From ZC4RG30 sp049841155 (GTDB taxonomy: Bacteria > Pseudomonadota > Gammaproteobacteria > Steroidobacterales > Steroidobacteraceae): a stretch of DNA of 64,000 nt. Made by a program: the position numbers and the translations under genes. The stretch is taken from the NCBI GenBank assembly GCA_049841155.1, contig JASGHI010000004.1:744001-808000 (forward strand), given 5' to 3'. The notes beneath the pieces are model-generated. The model ran no database searches and was not told where the DNA came from. It saw nothing but the letters and a program-made list of their open reading frames with translations. How positions within the stretch are numbered: position 1 is the stretch's first letter; the number at the start of each line of letters is the position of its first letter. Positions 8,575 to 15,565 of the stretch are shown here, in pieces.

Positions 8575-9060
8575 TCAGGCCACGGGAACGAACTTCAGCG
8601 CCAGCCCGTTGATGCAGTAACGCTTGCCGGTGGGCGGCGGACCATCATCGAACAGATGGCCCTGGTGGCCGCCGCAGCGCCGGCAGAGCACTTCCGTGCG
8701 GACCATGCCGAGCGTGCTGTCCTGCTGCGTGACGACGGAGTTGGGCAGCGTCCTCCAGAAGCTCGGCCAGCCGGTGCCGCTTTCGAACTTCGCGCTGGAG
8801 GGGAACAGCGGCAGGTCGCAGCCGGCGCAGGCGAAATCGCCACGCCGTTTTTCCTTCAGCAGCGGACTGGTCCAGGGCATTTCGGTATCGGCATGGCGCA
8901 GCACGCGGTACTGCTTGTCCGTCAGGCGTTTGCGCCATTCGGCGTCGGAGAGCTTGAATTCGAAGTCGGCGGTTGCCGTTGCCAGGTCGACGTGCAGCAG
9001 CGACAGGCAGGGGATGCCCACAAGGGCGGGGAACAATGAGCGACGAGTCATCATGGCCAT
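8575..9060 (-). CDS. msrB: Peptide-methionine (R)-S-oxide reductase MsrB, exported
   Basis: 161 residues. The zinc-site cysteines are CAGC (78, 81) and CRRC (126, 129). SGTGWPSF and RCGGHQGHLFDDGP form the binding pocket, and RYCING carries the catalytic Cys149. It reduces methionine-R-sulfoxide. The N-terminus MTRRSLFPALVGIPCLSLL has the twin-arginine consensus followed by a hydrophobic stretch, so Tat export to the periplasm is likely. No further cysteine remains in the mature protein, so, like the MsrA here, it needs an outside reductant. It starts a tight operon (12 bp to the DipZ-like gene). The 84-bp gap to the upstream glycosylase gene is AT-rich (CATATATG near 9090), so the operon may have its own promoter there. 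Confidence 0.95.
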   Translation of the reverse strand: MAMMTRRSLFPALVGIPCLSLLHVDLATATADFEFKLSDAEWRKRLTDKQYRVLRHADTEMPWTSPLLKEKRRGDFACAGCDLPLFPSSAKFESGTGWPSFWRTLPNSVVTQQDSTLGMVRTEVLCRRCGGHQGHLFDDGPPPTGKRYCINGLALKFVPVA

Positions 9061-9144
9061 GCTCCTGCGCCATATTCAGGCGCGACCGTCATATATGCTG
9101 GAATATTACGCCCAAACGCGCCTGATGGGAGAAGGTGCAGTGGA

Positions 9145-9681
9145 TCAGCCACTTGCCGCCACTATCGACCAGGCACGGCGCTTGTCGGCGAGCGTGTGCC
9201 GCGCATTGGCGGGGCTGGTGGATGGCAGTGTGACGCGCGCGAGGCGCTGACAGGCTTCGGGCAGCATCGGGTGTACGAGCCGTTCGAACAGTCTGCGCGC
9301 GGGCTGGCCGTTGAAGTAGATCACGTCGATGCGCGGATGGGCTGCGAGGAAGCCGGCGAAGTCGTTGGGGCGTGCGGACTGCAGGTCGATATCCGAATCC
9401 AGGCTGCCTTCACGGAAGCAGGCCGCGAGCACGTCCCAGAGCGCGATGCGGGCCGCTTCGAGCGCACGCACGCGTGCCGGATAGGGGTTGCCTGCCGGCA
9501 GGCCGGTCAGCTCCTCGATGATGGGCCAGAACGCATTGCGCGGATGTGCGTAGTACTGCCCGGCGTCGAGCGAAGCGCGGCCCGGCATGGTGCCCAGGAT
9601 CAGGCGGGTCGCGCGGGCCGTGCCCAGCGGTGCAAAGCTGCAGACGTGCAAGCGTGTCCCGGGGTGAGGAGCCAGCTGCAA
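9145..9681 (-). CDS. DNA-deoxyinosine (hypoxanthine) glycosylase, uracil-glycosylase superfamily
   Basis: A 178-residue glycosylase that would excise deaminated bases from DNA. The motif LGTMPGRASLDAGQYYAHPRNAFWPI (about 29-54) fits the family-6 (hypoxanthine) branch: GTMPG forms the substrate loop and HPRNxFW follows. The second conserved loop is LPSTSPANA near 150. FNGQPARRLFERLV is the middle element seen in Mug-like enzymes. It has no signal peptide and acts in the cytoplasm. It may be the first gene of the minus-strand oxidative/deamination repair series, though 84 bp separate it from msrB. It is divergent from tonB; its promoter must lie in 9682-9781, where the Fur box also sits. Family assignment is good; exact base preference is not readable. 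Confidence 0.85.
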   Translation of the reverse strand: MQLAPHPGTRLHVCSFAPLGTARATRLILGTMPGRASLDAGQYYAHPRNAFWPIIEELTGLPAGNPYPARVRALEAARIALWDVLAACFREGSLDSDIDLQSARPNDFAGFLAAHPRIDVIYFNGQPARRLFERLVHPMLPEACQRLARVTLPSTSPANARHTLADKRRAWSIVAASG

Positions 9682-9781
9682 GTCTAGTGCGCCCTGCCTC
9701 CCGCCTCGCGAATACTGCCGCGGCCTTTCAACCCAATTATTGGATGGGAATCATTCTCATCTGAGTGTATAGTGACGGCCC
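9682..9781. promoter_or_regulatory. Divergent control region of the glycosylase gene and tonB
   Basis: A 100-bp AT-richer stretch between the divergent glycosylase gene and tonB. It contains the Fur-type box at 9745-9759 and a TATAGT hexamer at 9768-9773 that ends 8 nt before the tonB ATG. I see no Shine-Dalgarno sequence before tonB, so its message may be leaderless. I could not find a good -35 at the normal distance. No hairpin terminator is visible. Confidence 0.5.
9745..9759. promoter_or_regulatory. Fur box upstream of tonB
   Basis: TGGGAATCATTCTCA matches the 7-1-7 Fur consensus TGATAATNATTATCA at 11 of the 14 defined positions and is itself nearly palindromic (left arm TGGGAAT, right arm reverse complement TGAGAAT). 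It lies 22 bp upstream of the tonB start and overlaps where RNA polymerase would contact the promoter. Repression of tonB by Fe-loaded Fur is the expected outcome. Confidence 0.8.
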
Positions 9782-10432
9782 ATGGGTATCTGCCGCAGCA
9801 GTGATTCTCTATGGCGCCGCCTGACGCGGCGCGGTGGCGGCCTGGCATTCATCCTGGGCGCCCATCTGGTGGCGGTACTGGTTTTCGCCCAGATGAAGCT
9901 GGGTGAACGCAACGAATCCAATCCCGTGCCGGTGCATGTCACGCTGCTCAACGAGCCGCGGACCCAGCCGCCTCCGCCGCAGCCGCAGGTCAAGCTGGCC
10001 GACCTTCGTACGCCGGATATTGCGCTGCCGACGGTGGAGACACCCCTGGTCGAACCGCCGCCCGCGCCCGCCGCGATCACGGTAACGAGGCCGTCGCCGG
10101 TGCAGCAAGTTGCGCCGCCGGCAGAAGAGGGCCCGTTGCTGGTGGACCAGGTCGAATATCTCAGCAAGGTGCCGCTGACGTATCCGCCCATGGCCAAACG
10201 CGCGCGCGAGCAGGGCACGGTGCTGCTGCGCGTGCTGATCGGTCCCGATGGCAATCCGCTCGAAGTGCTGGTCCATCGCAGCAGCGGCCATTCTCATCTG
10301 GACCGCGCAGCACGCGACGCGGTCATGCACTACCGCTTCAAGCCCTACCGTGAAAATGGCGTGGCGCGTACCGTGCAGGTCCTCGTGCCCATCGAATTCA
10401 CGCTCACGGTGCGCACCGCCAGCAGAAGCTGA
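9782..10432 (+). CDS. tonB: TonB energy transducer
   Basis: A 216-residue inner-membrane protein that, with ExbB-ExbD encoded elsewhere, transmits proton-motive force to TonB-dependent receptors. Layout: short basic cytoplasmic tail, one membrane helix (about 20-38), Pro-rich rigid spacer (about 59-115), then the C-terminal TonB domain with the motif YPPMAKRAREQGTV (134-147) and the late FKPYRENG. It starts at ATG 9782, 22 bp after a Fur box and 8 nt after a TATAGT element. ExbB/ExbD are not adjacent, so it is a stand-alone tonB. It could serve the receptor at the left edge of the window. It ends 15 bp from the convergent DMT transporter gene, with no visible terminator between them. Confidence 0.93.
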   Translation: MGICRSSDSLWRRLTRRGGGLAFILGAHLVAVLVFAQMKLGERNESNPVPVHVTLLNEPRTQPPPPQPQVKLADLRTPDIALPTVETPLVEPPPAPAAITVTRPSPVQQVAPPAEEGPLLVDQVEYLSKVPLTYPPMAKRAREQGTVLLRVLIGPDGNPLEVLVHRSSGHSHLDRAARDAVMHYRFKPYRENGVARTVQVLVPIEFTLTVRTASRS

Positions 10433-10447
10433 CGCGGGCGCCGATCT

Positions 10448-11443
10448 TCAGGCCACGCCCGTTTCGGGGTTCGCTGTGGGCGCGGACCTGCGATGCGCCG
10501 CCAGGCAGCTCAGCACGCTCATCGTCACCAGTGCCAGAGCCATGATTTCCAGGCCTCTGGGCAGACGGTGTTCCCAGACGAAGGCGTACAGCAGCGCGAA
10601 CAGGGTCTCGAACAGGATCATCTGGCCGACCAGGGTCAGCGGCAGCAGGCGGCTCATCCGGTTCCACAGCGCATTGCCGAAGATCGAGGCCAGCACGGCG
10701 ACGCCCATTGAGACCATGCCGAAGCGTGCCCACTCGCTGCCGCTGTGAACGGCCGTTTCCAGTGCCAGCGCCAGTGGTACCAGCAGCAGGCTCTGCGCAC
10801 CGGTGACGATGCCGCAGAGCAGGCTCCATTCCTGCGCCGAGATCTGCTTCAGCTGTGCAAGGCAGCGGGCATTGCCCACTGCAAAGGCTGTCCATGAGGC
10901 CAATGCGCCCACCGCACACAGCAGGCCGAACACCTGCCTGCCGGTGGAGCCCGTGCCGGGTGTGGCCAGCGCCTGCCAGCCGATGCACAGCGCGCCGGCG
11001 GCGCACAGCAGCAGCGAGGGCAGCAGCTTTGCAAGGGCCACGGCGCCGTGCTCGCGGCTGCCGATCACGGTCACGGCCACGGGCAGGAAACCGATCACCA
11101 GGGAGGTCATGGCAATCCCGCCGGTCTGCACGGCGCTCGACAGCAGGATGTAGTAAAGCGTGTTGCCGGTGAACGCCAGCCAGATAAGGTTGCGCCACTG
11201 GCTCTTGGGCAGCCGCGCGGCGAGGGAGCGCCACTTCGGGATCACCAGGGCGGCCGCGATCAGCCCATAGCAAAGATACCGCCCGATGGTGAGCAGCACG
11301 GGGCTGAAGTCATGCACCAGCGCCGGAGCGAGGAACACCAGGCCCCACAGGGCGCCGGCACCCGCGCCGCAACTGATTCCGGCGAGGTGATGCGGGTGGC
11401 TGCCAGCCCCGCTGGAGCCGTCGGGTACGGGTGGTGATGACAT
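10448..11443 (-). CDS. EamA/DMT-family membrane transporter
   Basis: 331 residues from ATG 11443, with about ten hydrophobic helices in two repeated halves as in the drug/metabolite transporter superfamily. Typical EamA features are the early GALWGLVFLAPAL, the GNTLYYILLSSAVQTGG segment that ends the first repeat region, and GQMILFETLFALLYAFVWEHRLP near the end of the second. Such proteins usually export amino acids or other small metabolites. It is divergent from an Lrp/AsnC-type regulator with only 72 bp between the starts, the classic arrangement for an amino-acid exporter and its sensor. I infer, without proof, that the substrate is an amino acid. A longer frame reaching 11653 crosses the regulator's start and is not used. 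Confidence 0.88.
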   Translation of the reverse strand: MSSPPVPDGSSGAGSHPHHLAGISCGAGAGALWGLVFLAPALVHDFSPVLLTIGRYLCYGLIAAALVIPKWRSLAARLPKSQWRNLIWLAFTGNTLYYILLSSAVQTGGIAMTSLVIGFLPVAVTVIGSREHGAVALAKLLPSLLLCAAGALCIGWQALATPGTGSTGRQVFGLLCAVGALASWTAFAVGNARCLAQLKQISAQEWSLLCGIVTGAQSLLLVPLALALETAVHSGSEWARFGMVSMGVAVLASIFGNALWNRMSRLLPLTLVGQMILFETLFALLYAFVWEHRLPRGLEIMALALVTMSVLSCLAAHRRSAPTANPETGVA

Positions 11444-11515
11444 GATTGAAGCATATTCTCGCGAGTGAGATGATTTGGCGCTTCTCGTGGTAGAAAAACG
11501 CAACAAATAATCACC
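11444..11515. promoter_or_regulatory. Divergent promoter region of the DMT exporter and Lrp regulator
   Basis: A 72-bp AT-richer gap. A short perfect palindrome CTCGCGAG lies at 11459-11466 and the right part is A-rich (GTAGAAAAACGCAACAAATAATCACC) immediately before the regulator ATG. It is the natural place for the regulator to bind, but I cannot define its operator from one site. Confidence 0.4.
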
Positions 11516-12001
11516 ATGCCCAGAAAGTCTGCGGTTCCCGGCACGGCGCTGGATCGCCAGGACCGGGCCATCCTGCGCATCGTCCAGCGCGACAACAAGC
11601 GGCCGCAGAGGGTGATTGCTGAAGAGGTGAGCCTCTCTGCCGCCGCTGTGCAACGGCGCATCGCGGCCATGGAGCAGGCCGGCGTGATTGCGGCGAATGT
11701 GGCCATCGTGGACCCGGAGGCGGTGTCCGCGACGATCACCGCGATCGTCGAGGTGCGCCTGAAAGATGAGCGCGCCGCGACCGTGGATCGCGCCAAGGCA
11801 CTGTTCCGCGAAACCCCCGAGGTGCAGCAGTGCTACTACGTGACGGGGGGAGTCAGCTTCGTGCTGATCATCGTCACGCCGGACATGCGCAGTTACGAGG
11901 GCCTGACGCGCCGCCTGTTCGCCGAGAACCAGCTGGTGGAGAATTTCCGTACCCTGGTGGCGCTCGACCGGGTCAAATCCGGTACGGCCATCGTTGTTTA
12001 A
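11516..12001 (+). CDS. Lrp/AsnC-family transcriptional regulator
   Basis: 161 residues. An N-terminal winged helix (LDRQDRAILRIVQRDNKRPQRVIAEEVSLSAAAVQRRIAAMEQAGVI, about 12-58) is followed by the Lrp linker IVDPEAV and a RAM ligand-binding/oligomerisation domain with the conserved CYYVTGGVSFVLIIVTPDM and FRTLVALDRVK. It would sense an amino acid and control the divergent DMT exporter, 72 bp away. HTH and RAM domains are complete and of normal length. The predicted role as local regulator rests on gene arrangement. Confidence 0.92.
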   Translation: MPRKSAVPGTALDRQDRAILRIVQRDNKRPQRVIAEEVSLSAAAVQRRIAAMEQAGVIAANVAIVDPEAVSATITAIVEVRLKDERAATVDRAKALFRETPEVQQCYYVTGGVSFVLIIVTPDMRSYEGLTRRLFAENQLVENFRTLVALDRVKSGTAIVV

Positions 12002-12033
12002 CGGTTACGTAACGGCACGTTACCTGTTGTTAT
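11998..12033. promoter_or_regulatory. Cluster of GTTAC/GTAAC half-sites upstream of the metal-uptake operon
   Basis: The sequence contains a perfect palindrome GTTACGTAAC (12004-12013) and a wider inverted pair GGTTACG (12003-12009) / CGTTACC (12018-12024). Another GTTAT follows at 12029, and TAACGG occurs as a repeat (11999-12004 and 12010-12015). It is 75-110 bp upstream of the first gene of the zinc-type import operon, so it is a candidate metalloregulator operator. It is not a textbook Zur site. Confidence 0.4.
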
Positions 12034-12107
12034 CCATGGAACGGCGCAAAAATGGCGCTGTCCAAACCATTACAAGCCAGTGGGCTTTACTTAATGAAAG
12101 GTGCCCC

Positions 12108-12431
12108 ATGACACCGAGACGTCTGGTCTGGTTCGCTTCCCTGCCTGCGCTGGCGCTGCTGGCCGGCGTGGCATGGGCCCACAATGCCATCTGCGACTGC
12201 TACGAAAATGGCGATAACACCGTCACCTGCGAGGGTGGTTTCAGCGATGGTGGCAAGGCGGTGGGCGTGCCGATGCGTGTTCTGGATGGAGCCGGCAAAG
12301 TGCTGGTCGAAGGAAAAATGAGTGACAAGAGCGACTTCACCTTCCCGAAGCCCAAAGTCGATTACCGCGTCGAGTTCAATGGCGGCGAAGGCCACATCGT
12401 CATCATCGACGGCCGTGACATCCAGAAGTAG
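12108..12431 (+). CDS. Small periplasmic carboxypeptidase-like-fold protein of the metal operon
   Basis: 107 residues from ATG 12108 (GAAAGG ribosome-binding site 7-12 bp upstream). A signal peptide (RRLVWFASLPALALLAGVAWA) ends at HNAICDCYENGD. The mature part looks like a short beta-sandwich of the carboxypeptidase-regulatory or transthyretin type (GVPMRVLDGAGKVLVEGKMSDKSDFTF, VDYRVEFNGGEGHIVIIDGRDI). It begins with His followed by CxC, a possible metal site at the mature N-terminus. It is the first gene of a seven-gene operon and overlaps the DUF4198-like gene by 17 bp. Its closeness to a zinc-type ABC importer suggests a periplasmic metal-handling role; the exact function is unknown. Confidence 0.65.
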   Translation: MTPRRLVWFASLPALALLAGVAWAHNAICDCYENGDNTVTCEGGFSDGGKAVGVPMRVLDGAGKVLVEGKMSDKSDFTFPKPKVDYRVEFNGGEGHIVIIDGRDIQK

Positions 12432-13260
12432 CCGCGCCGCGGCCTGTGGCGCGCTGCTGGCGGCGCTGCTGGCAGCGCCGGCGGCGGATGCACATTTCCA
12501 GCTGGTGTACACGCCCGAGGCGGCCCTGAAGGAGGCGGCGGCCATACCGCTGGCGCTGGTCTTCTCGCACCCGTTCGACAATGGCTTCACCATGAACATG
12601 GGCAAGCCCGAGGCCTTCTATGTGGTGAGCCAGCGTGGCGAAGGCGAGCGGCGCACCACCGACCTCATGCAATACCTGGAGCCCATCCAGTGGGGGGGCG
12701 GCGAGAACAGCAAGGGTGCGGCGTATCTTGCCAATCCGCCGCGCAGCGTGACCCGCTCGCTGGGCGACTACACCTACGTGCTCAGGCCCGCGCCCTACTA
12801 CGAAGCCAGCGAAGACAAGTACATCCAGCAGATCACCAAGACCATGGTGAACATCGGCGGCCTGCCGGGCGCCTGGGACGAGCCGCTGGGGCTGCCGGTG
12901 GAGATCGTGCCGCTGGACAAGCCCTATGCGAACTGGGTGGGTGGCGTGTTCCGCGGCGTGGTGCTCTCCGGCGGCAAGCCGGTGCCGCATGCGGAGATCG
13001 AGGTGGAATACCTGAACCACGAACCGCAGCTCGACCAGCGCCGCTTCGATCCCAAAGGCCGGGTCACGGCGCCGCAGCAGTCCTTCGGCACGCTCAGCAT
13101 CCGCGCCGATGCCAATGGCGAGGTGATCATCGGCCTGCCGAAGGCCGGCTGGTGGGGCATCTGCGCGCTGAATCTGGATGACGGCGAGAAATTCCAGGGC
13201 AAGGAACTCTCCGTCGATGCGGTGCTGTGGGTGCAGGCCAAGGACATGAGCGCCAGGTAA
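12415..13260 (+). CDS. DUF4198-like periplasmic protein associated with metal uptake
   Basis: 281 residues from GTG 12415, which gives a clean signal peptide (TSRSSRAAACGALLAALLAAPAADA-HF) and overlaps the upstream gene by 17 bp; the longer frame from 12322 has a low-complexity leader and is a shadow. DUF4198 features are the mature start HFQLVYTPEA, LALVFSHPFDNGFTMNMGKPEAFYV, YTYVLRPAPYYE and the C-terminal Ig-like region GVVLSGGKPVPHAEIEVEYLN with ADANGEVIIGLPKAGWWGI. Related proteins accompany nickel, cobalt and zinc transporters and are proposed to hold or deliver metal. The mature N-terminal His, several His-Pro pairs and Met residues could be ligands. It is 3 bp before the next gene in the operon. 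Confidence 0.75.
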   Translation: MTSRSSRAAACGALLAALLAAPAADAHFQLVYTPEAALKEAAAIPLALVFSHPFDNGFTMNMGKPEAFYVVSQRGEGERRTTDLMQYLEPIQWGGGENSKGAAYLANPPRSVTRSLGDYTYVLRPAPYYEASEDKYIQQITKTMVNIGGLPGAWDEPLGLPVEIVPLDKPYANWVGGVFRGVVLSGGKPVPHAEIEVEYLNHEPQLDQRRFDPKGRVTAPQQSFGTLSIRADANGEVIIGLPKAGWWGICALNLDDGEKFQGKELSVDAVLWVQAKDMSAR

Positions 13261-13263
13261 GAG

Positions 13264-13932
13264 ATGAGCGCGGCGATCTGTGATGTCCGGCCGGCCGGCT
13301 CGCGCTTCGAGGGGCTGGCGCTGCTGGCCGCAGCACTGCTCCTGGTCGGCGTGCTCTTCTTCTATGTGCGCGAGTTCGGGCAGGAGGACAAGCCCCAGCA
13401 GCTGTACGACTGGCAGATCAGTGCCTTCGACGGGCTCAGCGGCGTCGACCAGGCCGTGTACAACGCGCTCTACACGATGCAGAACGATATTCCCTACATC
13501 TACGAAGACATCAACCGTTTCACGCCGGACAATGCGGTGTTCCACTGGCCGAGCGTGAAGGATTTCCAGGATCTGCTGCTGCCACCGTTCTACCACGACC
13601 GCAGCTGGGAACAGAACGGTTCGCTGCAGTGGACGCTGTTCGAGCCGCTGAGCGAAGGCGAGATGCAGGGCTCGGTGATGTATCTGGGAACTGGCGGCAA
13701 AGTGCCCGGCCAGGGCTCGTTCCTGCTGGTGATCGGGCATGCGCACGCCGGGTTCGCCAACACCAATGCCATCGTGATCTGGTGGAACAAGAACAACCAG
13801 GTCGCGATGCCGGAGAGCGGGTTTCAAGATCAGCTCATCCTGCAGGGGTGGCGCCAAGTCGTTCCCTACAGTGGGGATCTGGAAGTCAAACGCCTCTTCG
13901 GTGATGAGGCCGAAGGAGAGAAAGGATCATGA
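13264..13932 (+). CDS. Membrane-anchored unknown protein of the metal operon (DUF6162-like)
   Basis: 222 residues. One N-terminal membrane helix (about 18-34, LALLAAALLLVGVLFFYVREFG) is followed by a periplasmic domain rich in aromatic residues (YDWQISAFDGLSGVDQAVYNALYTMQND), then FHWPSVKDFQDLLLPPFYHDRSWEQNG and VIGHAHAGFANTNAIVIWWNKNN. It sits between the DUF4198-like and the ZnuA-type genes and overlaps the latter by ATGA, so it is translationally coupled to the transporter. I associate this family loosely with metal ABC operons but know of no demonstrated function. The HAH and HDR segments are possible metal ligands. Confidence 0.6.
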   Translation: MSAAICDVRPAGSRFEGLALLAAALLLVGVLFFYVREFGQEDKPQQLYDWQISAFDGLSGVDQAVYNALYTMQNDIPYIYEDINRFTPDNAVFHWPSVKDFQDLLLPPFYHDRSWEQNGSLQWTLFEPLSEGEMQGSVMYLGTGGKVPGQGSFLLVIGHAHAGFANTNAIVIWWNKNNQVAMPESGFQDQLILQGWRQVVPYSGDLEVKRLFGDEAEGEKGS

Positions 13933-14846
13933 ATACCGTCCGCCGCACTTTGCTGTTCGCATTGCTGGCCCTCACGCTTGGCCAGGGCACCGCCATGGCG
14001 GCGGAGGCGAAGAAGCTCAAGGTCGGCATCACGCTGCACCCCTATTACAGCTTCGTTGCCAACATCGTCGGCGACCGCGCCGAGATCGTGCCGCTCATCG
14101 ACGGCGATGCCAATCCGCATGGCTATGTGCCGCAGCCGGCGGACATGATCCGCATGAGTTCCATGGACGTGCTGGTGGTCAACGGCATCGGCCATGATTC
14201 CTGGGCATTCGAGATCCTCGATGCCGCCGGCATGAAGGGCAAGATCAAGCTCATCTATGCCAATGACGGCGTTTCGCTGATCCCGGTGTCGGGCGACCCG
14301 AGCGGCGCGAAGGTGGTGAACCCGCATACCTTCATCTCCATCACGGCCGCGATCCAGCAGGTGTACACCATCGCCCGCAAGCTCGGCGAGATCGATACGG
14401 CCAATGCGACCTACTACCGCGACAACGCGCGCCGCTACGCGCTGCGGTTGCGCAAGCTGATTCCGGAGTTCAACGCGAAGATCGCCGGCGTCGACCTCAC
14501 CAAGTTCCGCTGTGCCACCATGCACAGCGGCTACGACTACCTGCTGCAGGAGCTGGGACTGCAGGTCACCGCGGTGATCGAGCCGCGCCACGGCGTGGAG
14601 CCCACGGCGCGGCAGCTGGCCGAGACGGTCGGCCGCATCAAGGCGGCGAACGTGAACGTGCTGTTCGCCGAGAAGTACTACGCCAGCAAGCTTTCCGACA
14701 CCATCCAGAAGGCCACGGGCGCGAAGATCTATCCGATCTCGCACATCAGCAGCGGCCAGTACACGGCCGGAAAATTCGAAGACGAAATGCGCGAGAACCT
14801 CGATACGCTGGCCACGGCCATCCACGATGCCGCCCGGAGCGGCTGA
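13929..14846 (+). CDS. Metal ABC transporter substrate-binding protein, zinc type
   Basis: A 305-residue periplasmic cluster-9 binding protein with a signal peptide ending at AMAA. Three histidines fall at the metal positions of ZnuA/TroA proteins: H64 in NPHGYVP, H133 in NPHTFIS and H199 in ATMHSGYDYLL. E248 (LFAEKYY) could be the fourth contact. Three His rather than His-His-Glu-Asp favours zinc over manganese. The His-rich loop of many ZnuA proteins is absent. It is coupled upstream by ATGA and downstream by a 1-bp overlap with the ATPase gene. It delivers metal to the adjacent permease. Confidence 0.88.
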   Translation: MNTVRRTLLFALLALTLGQGTAMAAEAKKLKVGITLHPYYSFVANIVGDRAEIVPLIDGDANPHGYVPQPADMIRMSSMDVLVVNGIGHDSWAFEILDAAGMKGKIKLIYANDGVSLIPVSGDPSGAKVVNPHTFISITAAIQQVYTIARKLGEIDTANATYYRDNARRYALRLRKLIPEFNAKIAGVDLTKFRCATMHSGYDYLLQELGLQVTAVIEPRHGVEPTARQLAETVGRIKAANVNVLFAEKYYASKLSDTIQKATGAKIYPISHISSGQYTAGKFEDEMRENLDTLATAIHDAARSG

Positions 14847-15565
14847 TGGCGGGGCCTTCCATCCAGTTCGATCATGTCGGACTCGCGCTGGGAAGCACCA
14901 CCATCCTCGAGGAGGTGAGCTTCAGCGTGGCGGCCGGCAGCGTCCACTGCGTGGTGGGCGCCAACGGCGGCGGCAAGACCTCGCTCATCCGCGCATTGCT
15001 GGGCCAGATGCCACACACCGGCCGCATCACGATGCACTGGCAGGACAACCGCGTGATCGGCTATGTGCCGCAGACACTGGATTTCGACCGCAGCCTGCCG
15101 GTGACGGTGCTGGATTTCATGGGCATGGCCACGCAGCGCCGGCCGGTGTTCCTTGGCGTGTCACGGCAGTGGCGCGAGCAGATCGAGCGTCGTCTGACCG
15201 GGCTGGGCCTCAGAGACCGGCTGCACGCGCGGCTGGGGAGCCTTTCGGGTGGTGAACGGCAGCGCGTGCTGCTGGCGCAGGCGCTGATTCCCGAGCCGGG
15301 ACTGCTGGTGCTGGACGAGCCCGCCACGGGGCTGGACCTTACCGGACGGGACATCCTCGAACGCACCATCACCGGCTTTGCCAAGGCCGGCGGAACGGTG
15401 GTGTGGATCAACCACGATATCGTGCAGGTGGGCCAGATTGCCGACCGCCTCACCTACATCAACCGCCGGGTGCTGCTCGACGGGCCGCCGCGGGAAGTGC
15501 TGGCGAGCGGCGTCGCGGCGCAGCTGTTTCCCACTCTGGGTTACGCACAGCGGGGAGCTGCCTGA
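14846..15565 (+). CDS. Metal ABC transporter ATP-binding protein (ZnuC-like)
   Basis: A 239-residue cytoplasmic ATPase. Walker A GANGGGKTSLIRALLG (about 34-49), signature LSGGERQRVLLAQALI, Walker B LLVLDEPATGLD and switch His in VWINHDIVQVG. It powers the downstream permease. The ATG overlaps the stop of the binding-protein gene by one base and the permease gene starts right after its stop, so the three form a translationally coupled cassette. The central EPQ/QTLDFDRSLPVTVLDFMG segment is typical of zinc/manganese ATPases. Confidence 0.93.
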   Translation: MAGPSIQFDHVGLALGSTTILEEVSFSVAAGSVHCVVGANGGGKTSLIRALLGQMPHTGRITMHWQDNRVIGYVPQTLDFDRSLPVTVLDFMGMATQRRPVFLGVSRQWREQIERRLTGLGLRDRLHARLGSLSGGERQRVLLAQALIPEPGLLVLDEPATGLDLTGRDILERTITGFAKAGGTVVWINHDIVQVGQIADRLTYINRRVLLDGPPREVLASGVAAQLFPTLGYAQRGAA

